Source: a virus
Reading direction: 5' to 3' (one strand)
IMG/VR virus record: IMGVR_UViG_3300043395_001677
Coordinates: 1 to 42,317 of that record
Length of the DNA: 42,317 bases
Under the pieces are notes generated by a model. It ran no database searches, was not told where the DNA came from, and saw only the letters and a list, made by a program, of their open reading frames with translations. How positions within the stretch are numbered: position 1 is the stretch's first letter; each line of letters begins with the position of its first letter. The translations under genes and the position numbers were made by a program. Shown here one piece after another: positions 28,161 to 36,917 of this stretch.

Positions 28161-29783
28161 CTAGAAATCGACCACTGTAAAGAACTTTGTCAGGATGAAT
28201 GAGAAGCGGACGAGGTTTGTCGCGCCTATTTCAAACTCGATACCCTGCACGTTGTACTGCACGTCACTTGTCCCGCTCATCGTTTCGCTGAATTGGTACA
28301 CGGCGGGCGGTGAGGCGTACATAAAGACGAGCATGTTTTTCGCGTTTCGGTTGGCGGTGAACGATACCCGCTCCAGGTAGGTGTGCGGTGTTTTGAAGTC
28401 CTGCGCGCTGACAATATCGGACGCCAAAAGAACGGCATTATTCAACTCGTCCGAATACTGCCAGGGGATGACAATTTCATGCTTGCCATATTGCTGGATG
28501 CTTGTTTCATCTTCCTGTGTGATGTCCGTCTTATCGTACACATAGACGCCCCGCCCCCTGACTTGGAACAGAATATCTCCGCCAGTGTAGAGCGTTGTCC
28601 CGCCCGTATTCTCCAGCGTAATTTCCGCCTCCGCCGCGCCGAATGTCACATTCACTGACAAATTCGCGGTAAGGTCTGTGCCTGTCCCATTTGCATTGGC
28701 GTATGCTTTATAGTCTGTGTTGGCAACAGGCGTCACGAAGTCCACGCCGTTGATCTTCTCGCTTTGCCCGTTGGGGTCGCGGTATCTTCCGCGTATGTCC
28801 GTTTTGGTTGCGCCCGGAGCAATCTCCAAACTGTTCTCCATCGTCCACAGGACGGTATTCGCCGCCGCGTCCAGTTTGCGCGGGTAGGTCTGGATGGTGC
28901 ATGAGTTTACCGTTTGCCTGCCGTGCGTGATGACGGGTTGCAGTGTCGTGTCGTAGTCGGCATCTGAAAAGGTGATAGTCTGGAATTGCCCTAGCACCAG
29001 TTTGCTGGCATTGTCCGCCAATAACAAATGACTGGAATTATCCGCAAGCAGGAAGAACCCCGCGTCTGTGGAGTATTCGGGAATCGCGCCGAACCCCACG
29101 CCTTCCACGTCACCGTATTTGTCGCCGCCTGCCCGGCTGGTGAAATACAACGTTTCACCCCTTATCCCGTCGCGCAGTCTTACAACGCGCCCCCATTCCG
29201 ACATTGCCAGTTTTTGAAACTCACCCAATGCCGTTGTAAAGTTCGAGGACGTGTCAAACACGGTTGCAAACTGACTTGTCCCTGTCTGATAGGTATATCC
29301 CTGCGGCGGGATGGGCATGTTATCCAGAACAAGTTGTATCGCCTCGTTGGGTCGCTGGTTGCTCTGGGACGCCATCAGGTCCAGTATCCAGTCCGAGGCA
29401 TAACGCATCCAGTCGGAGCAGGTGACATTGACGCGCCGCATCCCATAAATGCCCGAGGTGATCTGTATCCCGTCCACGTTGATGTAATACCTGTCATAAA
29501 CGGTATTGCCATCATATTTGTATTCAAGTCTTACGGGCAACCCAGACTGCCAACCCGTCAGGGTGTTGGCGTGTTCGGGACTGTAATACCCCAGAGTGGT
29601 GACGCTGTTCTTCTCGGAGTTGTCCAACTGAAACGACAGTGTTCCCACATCCGCCACGCGCCCCATAAACGTTGAGTCGGAGATGCCGTAAAACCCGCGA
29701 ATGGGGAAGATGACATCGGGCGTCAAGTCCACCCACGAACCGCTGATATATACCTCGACCTTGATGCTGGTAAACTGCTCCAT
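28161..29783 (-). CDS. Tail tip / baseplate hub protein (Tal- or Dit-like)
   Basis: The 540-residue protein follows the tape measure gene with a one-base overlap. The N-terminal part (IKVEVYISGSWVDLTPDVIFPIRGFYGI... GTLSFQLDNSEKN) and the middle (TCSDWMRYASDWILDLM, RGETLYFTSRAGG) resemble the beta-barrel and hub domains of siphovirus tail-tip proteins. A repeated SHLLLADNASKLVLGQ stretch lies mid-protein. The role is inferred from order (after tape measure) and pattern. Confidence 0.75.
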   Translation of the reverse strand: MEQFTSIKVEVYISGSWVDLTPDVIFPIRGFYGISDSTFMGRVADVGTLSFQLDNSEKNSVTTLGYYSPEHANTLTGWQSGLPVRLEYKYDGNTVYDRYYINVDGIQITSGIYGMRRVNVTCSDWMRYASDWILDLMASQSNQRPNEAIQLVLDNMPIPPQGYTYQTGTSQFATVFDTSSNFTTALGEFQKLAMSEWGRVVRLRDGIRGETLYFTSRAGGDKYGDVEGVGFGAIPEYSTDAGFFLLADNSSHLLLADNASKLVLGQFQTITFSDADYDTTLQPVITHGRQTVNSCTIQTYPRKLDAAANTVLWTMENSLEIAPGATKTDIRGRYRDPNGQSEKINGVDFVTPVANTDYKAYANANGTGTDLTANLSVNVTFGAAEAEITLENTGGTTLYTGGDILFQVRGRGVYVYDKTDITQEDETSIQQYGKHEIVIPWQYSDELNNAVLLASDIVSAQDFKTPHTYLERVSFTANRNAKNMLVFMYASPPAVYQFSETMSGTSDVQYNVQGIEFEIGATNLVRFSFILTKFFTVVDF

Positions 29784-32119
29784 TACGAGAAACGGCTCCT
29801 GTCCGCGTTGACTGCCCGCCCGATTCCAAGTTCCGTCGCGGTCTTTGCCACCAGTTCTTTGAGCAGGTCGTTTGTCCTGCGCGTCTCCGCCGTCATCTGC
29901 GTGACTGCCATCGTCATCCCGACCTGTGTCTGCGTGACCGCCTGCTGAACGCCGGTTATCACGGGTTGCATGACCGCCGTTGAAACATCAACGCCCGAAA
30001 CATCCGTTGCGCTCGTCTTAGGCTTGTTAAACGACGCCCCGCCGTAGGTGACGAAGTGTAACGGGTTAAGTGTCGTTTCACCATCCAGCATAATCGCGCC
30101 GCCCGATGCGTACCTGTTCACACCGCTCATGCTCGGAAGCATGGCGCGTGTCTGTTGCGCGTTGTACACATAAGCGCCATGAGGTGCGTACACGAGTTCA
30201 CTGTAAGCGGTCGGTCCCGCGTGACTGTCGCCCGTCAACGCCCACCCGCTGAACGAACCACCCGAGGCTTCCATTGCAATATTCGGACGCGGGACGCCTG
30301 CTGATCCAGTCCCGCCACCGACGAGTTGCCCGCCACCCGCACCCGTTGCGGGCAGGTTGCCAGTTGTAATAAAATTGATGTAGGCGTCAACGCTCATTCC
30401 GTCCAGCATGGACAGGTATTGATAGAAACGCTCCGCCATTTTTGCCGCTTCATCTGCCGACTGTGACGTATTGGCGAACACGTCCGCGAAACCCATCATT
30501 GCCTGCTGTTGTTTGTAAACTTCCTCGCTGATTTGCCCTGTTGCAAGGGCAAATTCCATTTGCTTTTGTGCGGCGTCTTCCTCTCCTGCGGCGGTGGCGA
30601 TCAACCCCATCATGACATCGTTTTGCATGTTGCGCTGTTCTTCCGCCGCCTGAATACGTACCTGCGACACCTCCATTTCCACCTGCTTGACAACTTCCGC
30701 CTGCTCTTTTGCGCGTTTGCTGTTCTCGCCGTACATCCCCTGTATTTTCAATAATTCCTGTTGTTCTTCCACAAGCGCGGCGTTCGCCTCACGAATAGCA
30801 TCCGCCCGTTGCTTTGTAAATTCGGTCAGTTTCAACGCGCCGGGAAGCATGGCGGCGTAGTTTTCGGGTATCTGTCCCGCCGCCGCACCCGCGCCGCTCT
30901 CCTGCGCCGCCCGCGTCTGATACCACCTGTTGCGTGCCTCGTTGACAAGTTGCGAGCGTGCGGTCTGTTGCGCCTGTTGCGCCCCAAGACCAAAACCACT
31001 TTGATTGAACCCCATTGACGCCATGCGCTGAGATACAGACTCATTACTCGCCCACGTCGGCAATTCACGAACCCACCTATCCGCGCCAAGTCCGCCTGAC
31101 ATATCCAGAACCGTGCGCCCAGACGACAGGTTGGCAATACCCGTCATAAACTGACTGACGCCCTCCATCGTGGACGCCAGCATATCCGCCATTCCGAGTT
31201 TTGCTTCGTTCTTGATGTTCTCAACAGACGCTTCGAAGCGCATGTAATTGCCGTAACGGGAATCTGCCAGGTTGCCCGTTGTGGCAATGGTCGCCTCGCC
31301 CGTCCTCAAAAATGCCTCAGTGAACAAGTCCTCTTTGGACAGGTTCGGCATTTCCTTTGCCACTTCTTTTTGGATCTGCTTGAAACGGGTCAGGGAAAGT
31401 CCCAACTGGTCAAGGCGGCGGGTGGACTGGTTCGCCAATGCGAGCGTAACTTCGCCCGTATCCATGCCGAGCGCGGTCATCACCCCGGCCAGGCGTGTCG
31501 CTTCTTTTGCGTTCTTTGCCAGTCCCAATTGCAAAACGTCAGAACCGAGTTTCAATGCGCTAAAGTCTGATACCGTGCCGCGTGTGGCGCGCCGTAAGTC
31601 GTTCAGGAATACGTCACCCGTTGTCCCTACGGACTTCGCCAGTCTGTCAAATTTGATGCGAGTTAGTTCGACCTGTGCGCCGCTTTTCCCAAACTCGTAT
31701 ATCTGTTTCCCCGCTACCCCGATGGCAACAGCAGACGCGCCAAATTTTGCAATGGACATTGCCGCCGCGTTGATCTTCGGGCGGATAACGTCCATCTTCT
31801 CGCCAAACGTCATGGTCTGCCAGACGTTGCGTTTCATCTGCTGTTCGTATGCTTTGTATTCCCGCGTCGCCTGTGCAATGCTCATATTGCCCTTGGCGAC
31901 CTTATCCCCCAATACCTGCGCCTTATTTGCGAGACTTGCCCCCGCCTGTGCCGCCGCGTATTGTGACTTGCTCCACCCATCCATCAGGGCAGATGCGTTT
32001 GCCTGTGCAGAACCCAGCCCCTTCATGGCAGTTTCCAGTTTTTTCGCCCCCGCTATCGCAGACTGGAAACCCTGCGCGGTATTATCTTTTGCGGTAATAG
32101 TGACAACGACTTCGCTCAT
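29783..32119 (-). CDS. Tail tape measure protein
   Basis: The 778-residue protein is the longest in the genome. It has an N-terminal coiled coil (residues 1-110), a hydrophobic stretch (INAAAMSIAKFGASAVAIGVAGKQIYEFG, about 115-143), a conserved tape-measure core (RIKFDRLAKSVGTTGDVFLNDLRRATRGTVSDFSALKLGSDVL), long coiled coils (KQRADAIREANAALVEEQQELLKIQGMYGENSKRAKEQAEVVKQVEMEVSQVR), and a C-terminal helical tail. Such proteins set tail length at roughly 0.15 nm per residue, so a tail of about 115 nm is expected. No lytic domain is visible. Confidence 0.92.
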   Translation of the reverse strand: MSEVVVTITAKDNTAQGFQSAIAGAKKLETAMKGLGSAQANASALMDGWSKSQYAAAQAGASLANKAQVLGDKVAKGNMSIAQATREYKAYEQQMKRNVWQTMTFGEKMDVIRPKINAAAMSIAKFGASAVAIGVAGKQIYEFGKSGAQVELTRIKFDRLAKSVGTTGDVFLNDLRRATRGTVSDFSALKLGSDVLQLGLAKNAKEATRLAGVMTALGMDTGEVTLALANQSTRRLDQLGLSLTRFKQIQKEVAKEMPNLSKEDLFTEAFLRTGEATIATTGNLADSRYGNYMRFEASVENIKNEAKLGMADMLASTMEGVSQFMTGIANLSSGRTVLDMSGGLGADRWVRELPTWASNESVSQRMASMGFNQSGFGLGAQQAQQTARSQLVNEARNRWYQTRAAQESGAGAAAGQIPENYAAMLPGALKLTEFTKQRADAIREANAALVEEQQELLKIQGMYGENSKRAKEQAEVVKQVEMEVSQVRIQAAEEQRNMQNDVMMGLIATAAGEEDAAQKQMEFALATGQISEEVYKQQQAMMGFADVFANTSQSADEAAKMAERFYQYLSMLDGMSVDAYINFITTGNLPATGAGGGQLVGGGTGSAGVPRPNIAMEASGGSFSGWALTGDSHAGPTAYSELVYAPHGAYVYNAQQTRAMLPSMSGVNRYASGGAIMLDGETTLNPLHFVTYGGASFNKPKTSATDVSGVDVSTAVMQPVITGVQQAVTQTQVGMTMAVTQMTAETRRTNDLLKELVAKTATELGIGRAVNADRSRFS

Positions 32120-32379
32120 TGGAACATAATCCCTAAATCCTTCAACCAGCGTAATATTTTTCTCTCGCCATCGGTCAAACTGTGGACTTGTTTACCGCTC
32201 AACGTCTGCCACTTTGCAAGCAGGTTGTAAATATTCGAGAAGGCGGTCATGCGCTTTATTAGTGTGTAGTCCTGGTCAAAGTATGCGCCCGTCTCTGGCA
32301 GGCAGTTCCAGCGTTGACAAGCCCAGGCGGTCAGTAATTCAGGCGGCGGGTTGCCCTGTCCGTAAGCAGACTCCACCAC
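32116..32379 (-). CDS. Tail assembly chaperone, frameshift extension (GT-like)
   Basis: This 87-codon frame begins 8 bases after the stop of the first chaperone frame and is open upstream through the slippery site at 32391-32397. A -1 shift there joins ...LEELPKK to LIEAVVESAYGQGNPPPELL without a stop, giving a 186-residue fusion. GTG 32379 is a poor independent start. The helical, Trp-rich sequence and the position just before the tape measure gene fit the T domain of the G/GT chaperone system. Confidence 0.8.
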   Translation of the reverse strand: MVESAYGQGNPPPELLTAWACQRWNCLPETGAYFDQDYTLIKRMTAFSNIYNLLAKWQTLSGKQVHSLTDGERKILRWLKDLGIMFQ

Positions 32380-32387
32380 CGCCTCAA

Positions 32388-32675
32388 TCAGTTTTTTGGC
32401 AGTTCTTCCAGTGACGAGATATGCGTCCAGACCTGCAACCCCGCCCAGAGCAGGATGTCTGCGATAACAGGGTCGTCCACGCTGTCTAAATCGGCGTCTT
32501 TATTCGGGAACTTCTCGCACTTCCATTCAGTGATAAGCGCCCTTGCGCCGTCCCAAAAGCGGAGCGGGTATAACCCGTCCGCGCCGCCCGATGTTTTGCC
32601 AATGTACATCATCTGTTGGCGGACAGTGGGGCGGTCTGGAATCTCGAACTTGCAATCGTCTCGCTCGAATAACAT
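32388..32675 (-). CDS. Tail assembly chaperone (G-like)
   Basis: The 95-residue product (EIPDRPTVRQQMMYIGKTSGG..., DPVIADILLWAGLQVWTHISSLEELPKN) lies between the tail-tube and tape measure genes, the position of lambda G. Its last codons hold an exact A AAA AAC heptamer in the correct phase for -1 slippage. It should coat the tape measure during tail assembly. Confidence 0.8.
   Translation of the reverse strand: MLFERDDCKFEIPDRPTVRQQMMYIGKTSGGADGLYPLRFWDGARALITEWKCEKFPNKDADLDSVDDPVIADILLWAGLQVWTHISSLEELPKN
32391..32397 (-). promoter_or_regulatory. Programmed -1 ribosomal frameshift site (A AAA AAC)
   Basis: On the - strand the zero-frame codons read CCA AAA AAC TGA, so A-AAA-AAC is in the X-XXY-YYZ phase, one codon before the stop. 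The -1 frame enters the following chaperone frame directly. Confidence 0.88.
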
Positions 32676-32695
32676 TTCCTTGTCGCTTTCTGTTG

Positions 32696-33106
32696 CTAGA
32701 GTGCAACGCTGGTACGGGTCACAGCACCGTCGAAGGTCGCCTCGGCGCTGAACGTCTGGAGGGCATTGGTCGAACCGCTGTATTCCACAGACGTAACAAG
32801 CACCTCGCCGCGATAAACGCGGTTGGTGTATGCGCCGTACTGAAAAGTTTTGGTTGCGGTTGTGCGGTTGCCAACCAGCGGACCAAAGATGCCGTCTGTG
32901 GTCGTGTTTACCATCCCCGAAAGCGGGAAGGTCGCGCCCGCCAAACCAAACAGGTATTGACGCTCGTCATCCCCCATGCCAGTGTCCTCGATGGTATCCT
33001 GCACGGAACGGATGGACGCGCTCGACAAATAGGCGGTGATGTCGGTCAGCGACCCTGCCGCATTGTCAACCTTGATGGTCATGTCCTTGTAAATCTTGTT
33101 TGCCAT
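32696..33106 (-). CDS. Tail-tube protein paralogue 2
   Basis: The 136-residue product starts at ATG 33106 with AAGGAG upstream. It is clearly a copy of the gene just upstream: both begin MANKIYKD and share IRS-QDTIEDTGMGDDERQYLFGLAGA and GEVLVTSVEYSGSTN with an identical FSAEATFDGAVTRTSV ending. It differs mainly in an internal 8-residue loop deletion after the TTT(D)IFGPL stretch. It may be a second tube subunit, a tail terminator or a tip-proximal ring. Confidence 0.8.
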   Translation of the reverse strand: MANKIYKDMTIKVDNAAGSLTDITAYLSSASIRSVQDTIEDTGMGDDERQYLFGLAGATFPLSGMVNTTTDGIFGPLVGNRTTATKTFQYGAYTNRVYRGEVLVTSVEYSGSTNALQTFSAEATFDGAVTRTSVAL

Positions 33107-33115
33107 TTTTACTCC

Positions 33116-33547
33116 TTACACCTGAACGCTTGTGCGCGTTACCGCGCCGTCGAAGGTCGCTTCCGCCGAGAACGTTTCGAGACTGTTGGTACTGCCCGAA
33201 TATTCCACCGAAGTGACAAGTACCTCGCCGGTATAGAACCGCCCCGCGCTTCCTGTGCTGTTGGTGGAATAGGCGCGGTATTCGATGGTCTTGGTGAGCG
33301 TCGTCCTGTTGCCGATCAACGGGCCGAAGATGTCGTCGGTTGTGGTATTCACCATGCCCGCCAACGGGATGCTTGCCCCCGCCAAACCGAACAGGTATTG
33401 ACGCTCGTCATCCCCCATGCCCGTATCTTCGATGGTATCCTGTGTCGAGCGGATGGATGCGCTCGAAAGGTAGGACGTGATGTCTTTCAAAACGCCCGTG
33501 CTGGAATCCATTTTTACGCGGATGTCCTTATAAATCTTATTCGCCAT
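33116..33547 (-). CDS. Major tail (tube) protein, paralogue 1
   Basis: The 143-residue product starts at ATG 33547 with GGAGG upstream. Its all-beta pattern with SYLSSASIRSTQDTIEDTGMGDDERQYLFGLAG and the C-terminal SAEATFDGAVTRTSVQV fit siphovirus tube proteins, and it sits between neck genes and chaperones. The strong ribosome site suits an abundant structural protein. A tandem paralogue follows after 9 bases. Confidence 0.82.
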   Translation of the reverse strand: MANKIYKDIRVKMDSSTGVLKDITSYLSSASIRSTQDTIEDTGMGDDERQYLFGLAGASIPLAGMVNTTTDDIFGPLIGNRTTLTKTIEYRAYSTNSTGSAGRFYTGEVLVTSVEYSGSTNSLETFSAEATFDGAVTRTSVQV

Positions 33548-33731
33548 CTTGCGCCTCCTGTTTCACCTTTTTGGTGTTCCGAGGGGTCACGCCCTCATCG
33601 GTTTGTTTTTCTGCCTGTTGCAGACGGGCAAGCAATAGATGGGCGACGGTGTCCATGTATCCCTTCGCCTCATACCGCCTGACCTGCGCCTCCAGTTTTG
33701 CCTTTTGGCGTTTCTGTTCATCATTCAGCAT
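33537..33731 (-). CDS. Small coiled-coil protein in the tail module
   Basis: The 64-residue product is set at ATG 33731 with GGAGG about 10 bases upstream. It is a charged helix (LNDEQKRQKAKLEAQVRRYEAKGYMDTVAHLLLARLQQAEKQ) with a basic tail. Overlaps both neighbours by 11 bases. Unknown function. Confidence 0.55.
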   Translation of the reverse strand: MLNDEQKRQKAKLEAQVRRYEAKGYMDTVAHLLLARLQQAEKQTDEGVTPRNTKKVKQEAQDGE

Positions 33732-34170
33732 AGGTAACTGCCTCCTCTTCCATCCAATCAATATATATGTCACGTTCCAGCCACATCACACCGCCGTCAC
33801 GTGTCCATTTCTCCATCACTTCTCCATAACCCGTGATGTTCGCGTCCCTCAGCGTTTTGGTCGTGTCCGCCAGTTTGCGATAAGCGTCTATGCGGGTGGT
33901 GATGTTGTCCACATGCCCCAGCAGGTTTGTCATGGTCGCGCCGTCGTCCTTGTATCTCTGCCAGACCTCGACAATCGTCCTGTATTGGGTATCTTTGACG
34001 CTCAAGGTAAGCGCCGTGCGGGTGGTTGGACCTGGGCGAATGATGGCGTAATGGTCGCTCGTGCCTTTGTTGAGCAGTTTCCAGTCGCCAATATCCACAT
34101 TGGCGGACGAGAAACCCGTTGACGCCTGCACCTGCGCGGAAATCAGGGTGAGTCCTGCGCTTTCGCTCAT
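33721..34170 (-). CDS. Putative tail completion / tail terminator protein
   Basis: The 149-residue protein has an alpha/beta layout (SSANVDIGDWKLLNKGTSDHYAIIRPGPTTRTALTLS, VEVWQRYKDDGATMTNLLGHVDNITTRIDAYRKL, VMWLERDIYIDWMEE), matching small tail-completion proteins encoded just before the tube gene. 4-base overlap with the adaptor gene. Assigned by position and pattern. Confidence 0.65.
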   Translation of the reverse strand: MSESAGLTLISAQVQASTGFSSANVDIGDWKLLNKGTSDHYAIIRPGPTTRTALTLSVKDTQYRTIVEVWQRYKDDGATMTNLLGHVDNITTRIDAYRKLADTTKTLRDANITGYGEVMEKWTRDGGVMWLERDIYIDWMEEEAVTYAE

Positions 34171-34682
34171 TCGCTATTGTCCCATTGCCCGCGTTTGAAT
34201 TTGGGTTGTTCCAGTGAAGTATCGTCGGGGTCGGCGCGGTCTGTCTGCGCCGTCGCTCCCGTGAACTGCAACCCTTCGCCCATGCGGTAATTCTGCCCGA
34301 TGCCCAGACGCTTGAAACCCAGCGCCATTTCCTCGATAAACTGCCGTGCGCTCTGCTTCATCTCAAAGGCGGCAAGACGGGATCCGTCCGCGTCGCTGTA
34401 CCCCGTTCCCCTTTGCGTCATTTCCACGTACTTCGCCGCCTTCATCGTCACAAAATCGTCACACGCCAGTTTTGCGGTGCTGTTGGCATAAACGCTGGAC
34501 GGGGAAAAACCCGCCGAGGCAATGGCAACGTTCAGGATGCCGCTCGCCCGGTCAATGAATTTCTCCAGTTCCGTCACCGTCGGGCGGGTGGTCGAGTTGA
34601 ACGCACTCTGCCCTTCGAGCAGGTGGCGGGTATAGGCGGTCACTTCCGCCGCGCTTGAAAAGGAATCGCCTCGAATGGTCAT
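34167..34682 (-). CDS. Putative head-tail adaptor (gp6 / Mu gp36-like)
   Basis: The 171-residue protein is mostly helical: SSAAEVTAYTRHLLEGQSAF, RPTVTELEKFIDRASGILNVAIASAGF, CDDFVTMKAAKYVEMTQRG. This pattern of short helices packed around VT-ELE--ID-A suits HK97 gp6-type connector proteins that sit under the portal. The C-terminus is Pro/Asp-rich and disordered. Assigned by pattern and by order between capsid and tail genes. Confidence 0.65.
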   Translation of the reverse strand: MTIRGDSFSSAAEVTAYTRHLLEGQSAFNSTTRPTVTELEKFIDRASGILNVAIASAGFSPSSVYANSTAKLACDDFVTMKAAKYVEMTQRGTGYSDADGSRLAAFEMKQSARQFIEEMALGFKRLGIGQNYRMGEGLQFTGATAQTDRADPDDTSLEQPKFKRGQWDNSE

Positions 34683-34987
34683 TACTCGCCCTTATATTTC
34701 CACGCCTGAATGGAAATCTTGCTCGTTCCCGTCTGCCGCTGAAACTTGAGCGTAGAGCCGGGGACATCAAAAATCCAATAATGCTGGTCTTTTTGCAGAA
34801 GGACGCCAGTCGTCAGGGCGGGGTTCGTCCCGTCCGCGCGGAAGCGGGCGTTATTCGTTTCCACGCTCAAACAAAACACCTTGCCCGGCGCAACGGTAGT
34901 ATTGAGTCCCAATGCCGTGCTGTTCGCAAGGGACAGGGTTTGAAACCCAACCGAAACCATGCCCGCGCCAATATTGGTCTTTGCCAT
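34682..34987 (-). CDS. Hypothetical structural protein
   Basis: The 101-residue protein is all-beta (VSVGFQTLSLANSTALGLNTTVAPGKVFCLSVETNNARFRADGTNPALTTGVLLQKDQHYWIFDVPGSTLKFQRQTGTSKISIQAWKYKGE). Small beta-sandwich proteins of this type occur in capsid and neck modules. Its start lies 3 bases after the preceding stop, and it shares one base with the adaptor gene. Confidence 0.6.
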   Translation of the reverse strand: MAKTNIGAGMVSVGFQTLSLANSTALGLNTTVAPGKVFCLSVETNNARFRADGTNPALTTGVLLQKDQHYWIFDVPGSTLKFQRQTGTSKISIQAWKYKGE

Positions 34988-34989
34988 GT

Positions 34990-35241
34990 TTACACCTCTT
35001 TGACAGGGACAACTATTCGGTTATTGTTTTCATTCACAAAGCAAAGTCCCTGCCTGCCCTTTGACTTTGTGTACAACAGTTCTTCATACGCCACGTCACG
35101 CGCCCACCCCTCGGGCATAACGAACACATCACCCGCCTTGTACTGCTCAAAGTCGGCATATACAACCAGCGTACCCTCGGGCAGTCCCGCGCTCACTTCC
35201 TCGACAATAACGGGTTGGGGTGTCTTTTTCATTCTAGGCAT
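34990..35241 (-). CDS. Hypothetical protein of the head module
   Basis: The 83-residue product starts at ATG 35241 with GAGGAG upstream. Pattern MPRMKKTPQPVIVEEVSAGLPEGTLVVYADFEQYKAGDVFVMPEGWARDVAYEELL suggests a small beta-barrel. Unknown role; overlaps the upstream gene by 8 bases. Confidence 0.6.
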   Translation of the reverse strand: MPRMKKTPQPVIVEEVSAGLPEGTLVVYADFEQYKAGDVFVMPEGWARDVAYEELLYTKSKGRQGLCFVNENNNRIVVPVKEV

Positions 35242-35479
35242 TGTTATTCTCCTCATACGCCGCCCGCCGTGCGGGGGCGTCGTCTAAAAACTTTTGTACA
35301 ACGGGTGCGCGTGTGCCTTCCAAATGGGGCGGCAGTCCGTTCCAATTCACCGCCACCGCCTGCGGTATGCGGTGCATAACCGCGCCGCACTCACAGACCC
35401 GCCGCACATCACACTCCAAGATCGGGTGTGTAAGTGTAGTGATATGGTTCGCCTTGCATTTGTACTGATACGTCGGCAC
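35234..35479 (-). CDS. FmdB-type zinc-ribbon protein
   Basis: The 81-residue product starts at GTG 35479 (GAGGTGA upstream), inside the end of the glycosyltransferase-methyltransferase gene (71-base overlap). It begins MPTYQYKCKANHITTL and continues CDVRRVCECGAVMHRIPQ, the FmdB/CxxC regulatory family pattern often found in phages. The C-terminal part is disordered. Function in phages is unknown. Confidence 0.7.
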   Translation of the reverse strand: MPTYQYKCKANHITTLTHPILECDVRRVCECGAVMHRIPQAVAVNWNGLPPHLEGTRAPVVQKFLDDAPARRAAYEENNNA

Positions 35480-36917
35480 GTCTCACCTCAACAAAAATTA
35501 TCTGTCTTCCGTCGCTGGTATTGGTCACAACTGGCAACTTATTTGCAACGAAACCAGTGGGCAGGTTGTCAATGAATTTGTTGCATCCCATCCCCTCGGG
35601 TTTGCCTGCGGTGTAGTAGTCATCGAACACCGCAACTGATTTACCCGTCAGGTTTGCCAGGACTGCCCGCCCGTCATTCTCGATGGTTCTTTCGGAATGT
35701 CCGCCGTCCACGAAGTACAGGTCGGCGGGGAGCAGTTCGTGAATGGTGTAATTCGTATCGCCTTCGACAAGTTCCACGTCCGCGCCTGTCGCATCCATGC
35801 GCTTTTTCACCACATCGAAAGGTTGCCCGCGCTTGGATAACTCGCTTTTGTACTGTCTCAGCGTTTGCCCCTCGAACAGGTCAAAACCCTGATACGTTAC
35901 AAACTCGTTATACTTCTGCGCCTGTTGTATCATGCGGATGCCGTTGTTCCCGTTCCACGTCCCGATCTCGCAGATGCTGGCGGGGCGTTCCCTGTCGATG
36001 ATGTCAAGCAGTTGGGTGTATCTGCTCATCCCGCGTTCAGGATACAAGTCCACAGACTCACCCAAAAGACGCCCGCACAATATGGCGTATTCAGCGGCGT
36101 AATCCTGCCACGTCCACGCCCTTATTAGTTGGTGGTGATAGACCGTTTGGGCGAACATGCTCTCCAGTTTGTAATACAGGTCTTCGGGCGTCTCATACAG
36201 GTATTCATTATCCAGCAGGTCGGAGGCATACCCGAATTTTGGCGATAAAACAGGAACGCCGCTTGACATGCACTCCAACAGGGGAAGCGGACCGCCTTCG
36301 CGGTATCCCGTCACCACCAGTACATCGAGAAACCTTAGGACAGTTTGAAGTTTGTCGAAGGTGTCCGCGTGATGCCATGAACAGGATACGCCCAGACTGT
36401 GCAAACGTTCCGTCATGCCTTCCCATCCCGCGCCGGTCAGGATAAATTCAAAAGGTGTCAGGTCGTATTGCCAGGCAAGGTCAAGCAACATCCCTTCGCG
36501 CTTCCTGCCGTTGGGTTGGGGGTATCCGATAATGCCGATCAACCGCTTGCGGAATTTGAAATCGTCCGCCGCGCAATAGATGACGTGTATTTTCTTCGGA
36601 TCAACGCCCAGGTTGAGCAGTTCATCCCGTCCTGTGAACGACATGGCGGTTACGATGTCCGCACGGTTGCAAGCGTCCGCCACCATTTCCTCCATGCCGA
36701 CGTTGGTGTGGGTGTAAACCGCGACATGCTTGCCATTGCCCTGCTTTTCCATGCCGATGAGCGAATGGAAAGGGAAATGGATGTTTATATCCGCCTCGTG
36801 GTCAACCGCGTCGCTGGTCGTGACGTTGTACAGGTTGGGGAAGGTTGCCTTGAGCGGTTCGGTCATGCGTATCATCGCCGCGCTATCGTAGGGGTTGACA
36901 ATGTGAATGGTTTTCAT
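35409..36917 (-). CDS. Bifunctional GT4-type glycosyltransferase fused to a class I methyltransferase
   Basis: The 502-residue protein has two domains. Residues 1-280 are GT-B glycosyltransferase (GT4 pattern: HVAVYTHTNVG, LTGAGWEGMTERL, then VVTGYREGGPLPLLECMSSGVPVLS with the nucleotide-sugar-binding E-x7-E region). Residues about 295-480 form a Rossmann methyltransferase (ASICEIGTWNGNNGIRM as SAM loop, QGFDLFEG, DLYFVDGGHSERTIENDGRAVL, VAVFDDYY). It is encoded among capsid genes with a GT-A enzyme, so it may decorate virion proteins or the host surface with a methylated sugar. Substrates are unknown. Confidence 0.85.
   Translation of the reverse strand: MKTIHIVNPYDSAAMIRMTEPLKATFPNLYNVTTSDAVDHEADINIHFPFHSLIGMEKQGNGKHVAVYTHTNVGMEEMVADACNRADIVTAMSFTGRDELLNLGVDPKKIHVIYCAADDFKFRKRLIGIIGYPQPNGRKREGMLLDLAWQYDLTPFEFILTGAGWEGMTERLHSLGVSCSWHHADTFDKLQTVLRFLDVLVVTGYREGGPLPLLECMSSGVPVLSPKFGYASDLLDNEYLYETPEDLYYKLESMFAQTVYHHQLIRAWTWQDYAAEYAILCGRLLGESVDLYPERGMSRYTQLLDIIDRERPASICEIGTWNGNNGIRMIQQAQKYNEFVTYQGFDLFEGQTLRQYKSELSKRGQPFDVVKKRMDATGADVELVEGDTNYTIHELLPADLYFVDGGHSERTIENDGRAVLANLTGKSVAVFDDYYTAGKPEGMGCNKFIDNLPTGFVANKLPVVTNTSDGRQIIFVEVRRADVSVQMQGEPYHYTYTPDLGV

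Noticed and set aside
32543-33682. Long + strand frame of 379 codons opposite the tail-tube genes
   Set aside because: Its internal repetition only mirrors the tandem paralogues on the other strand.
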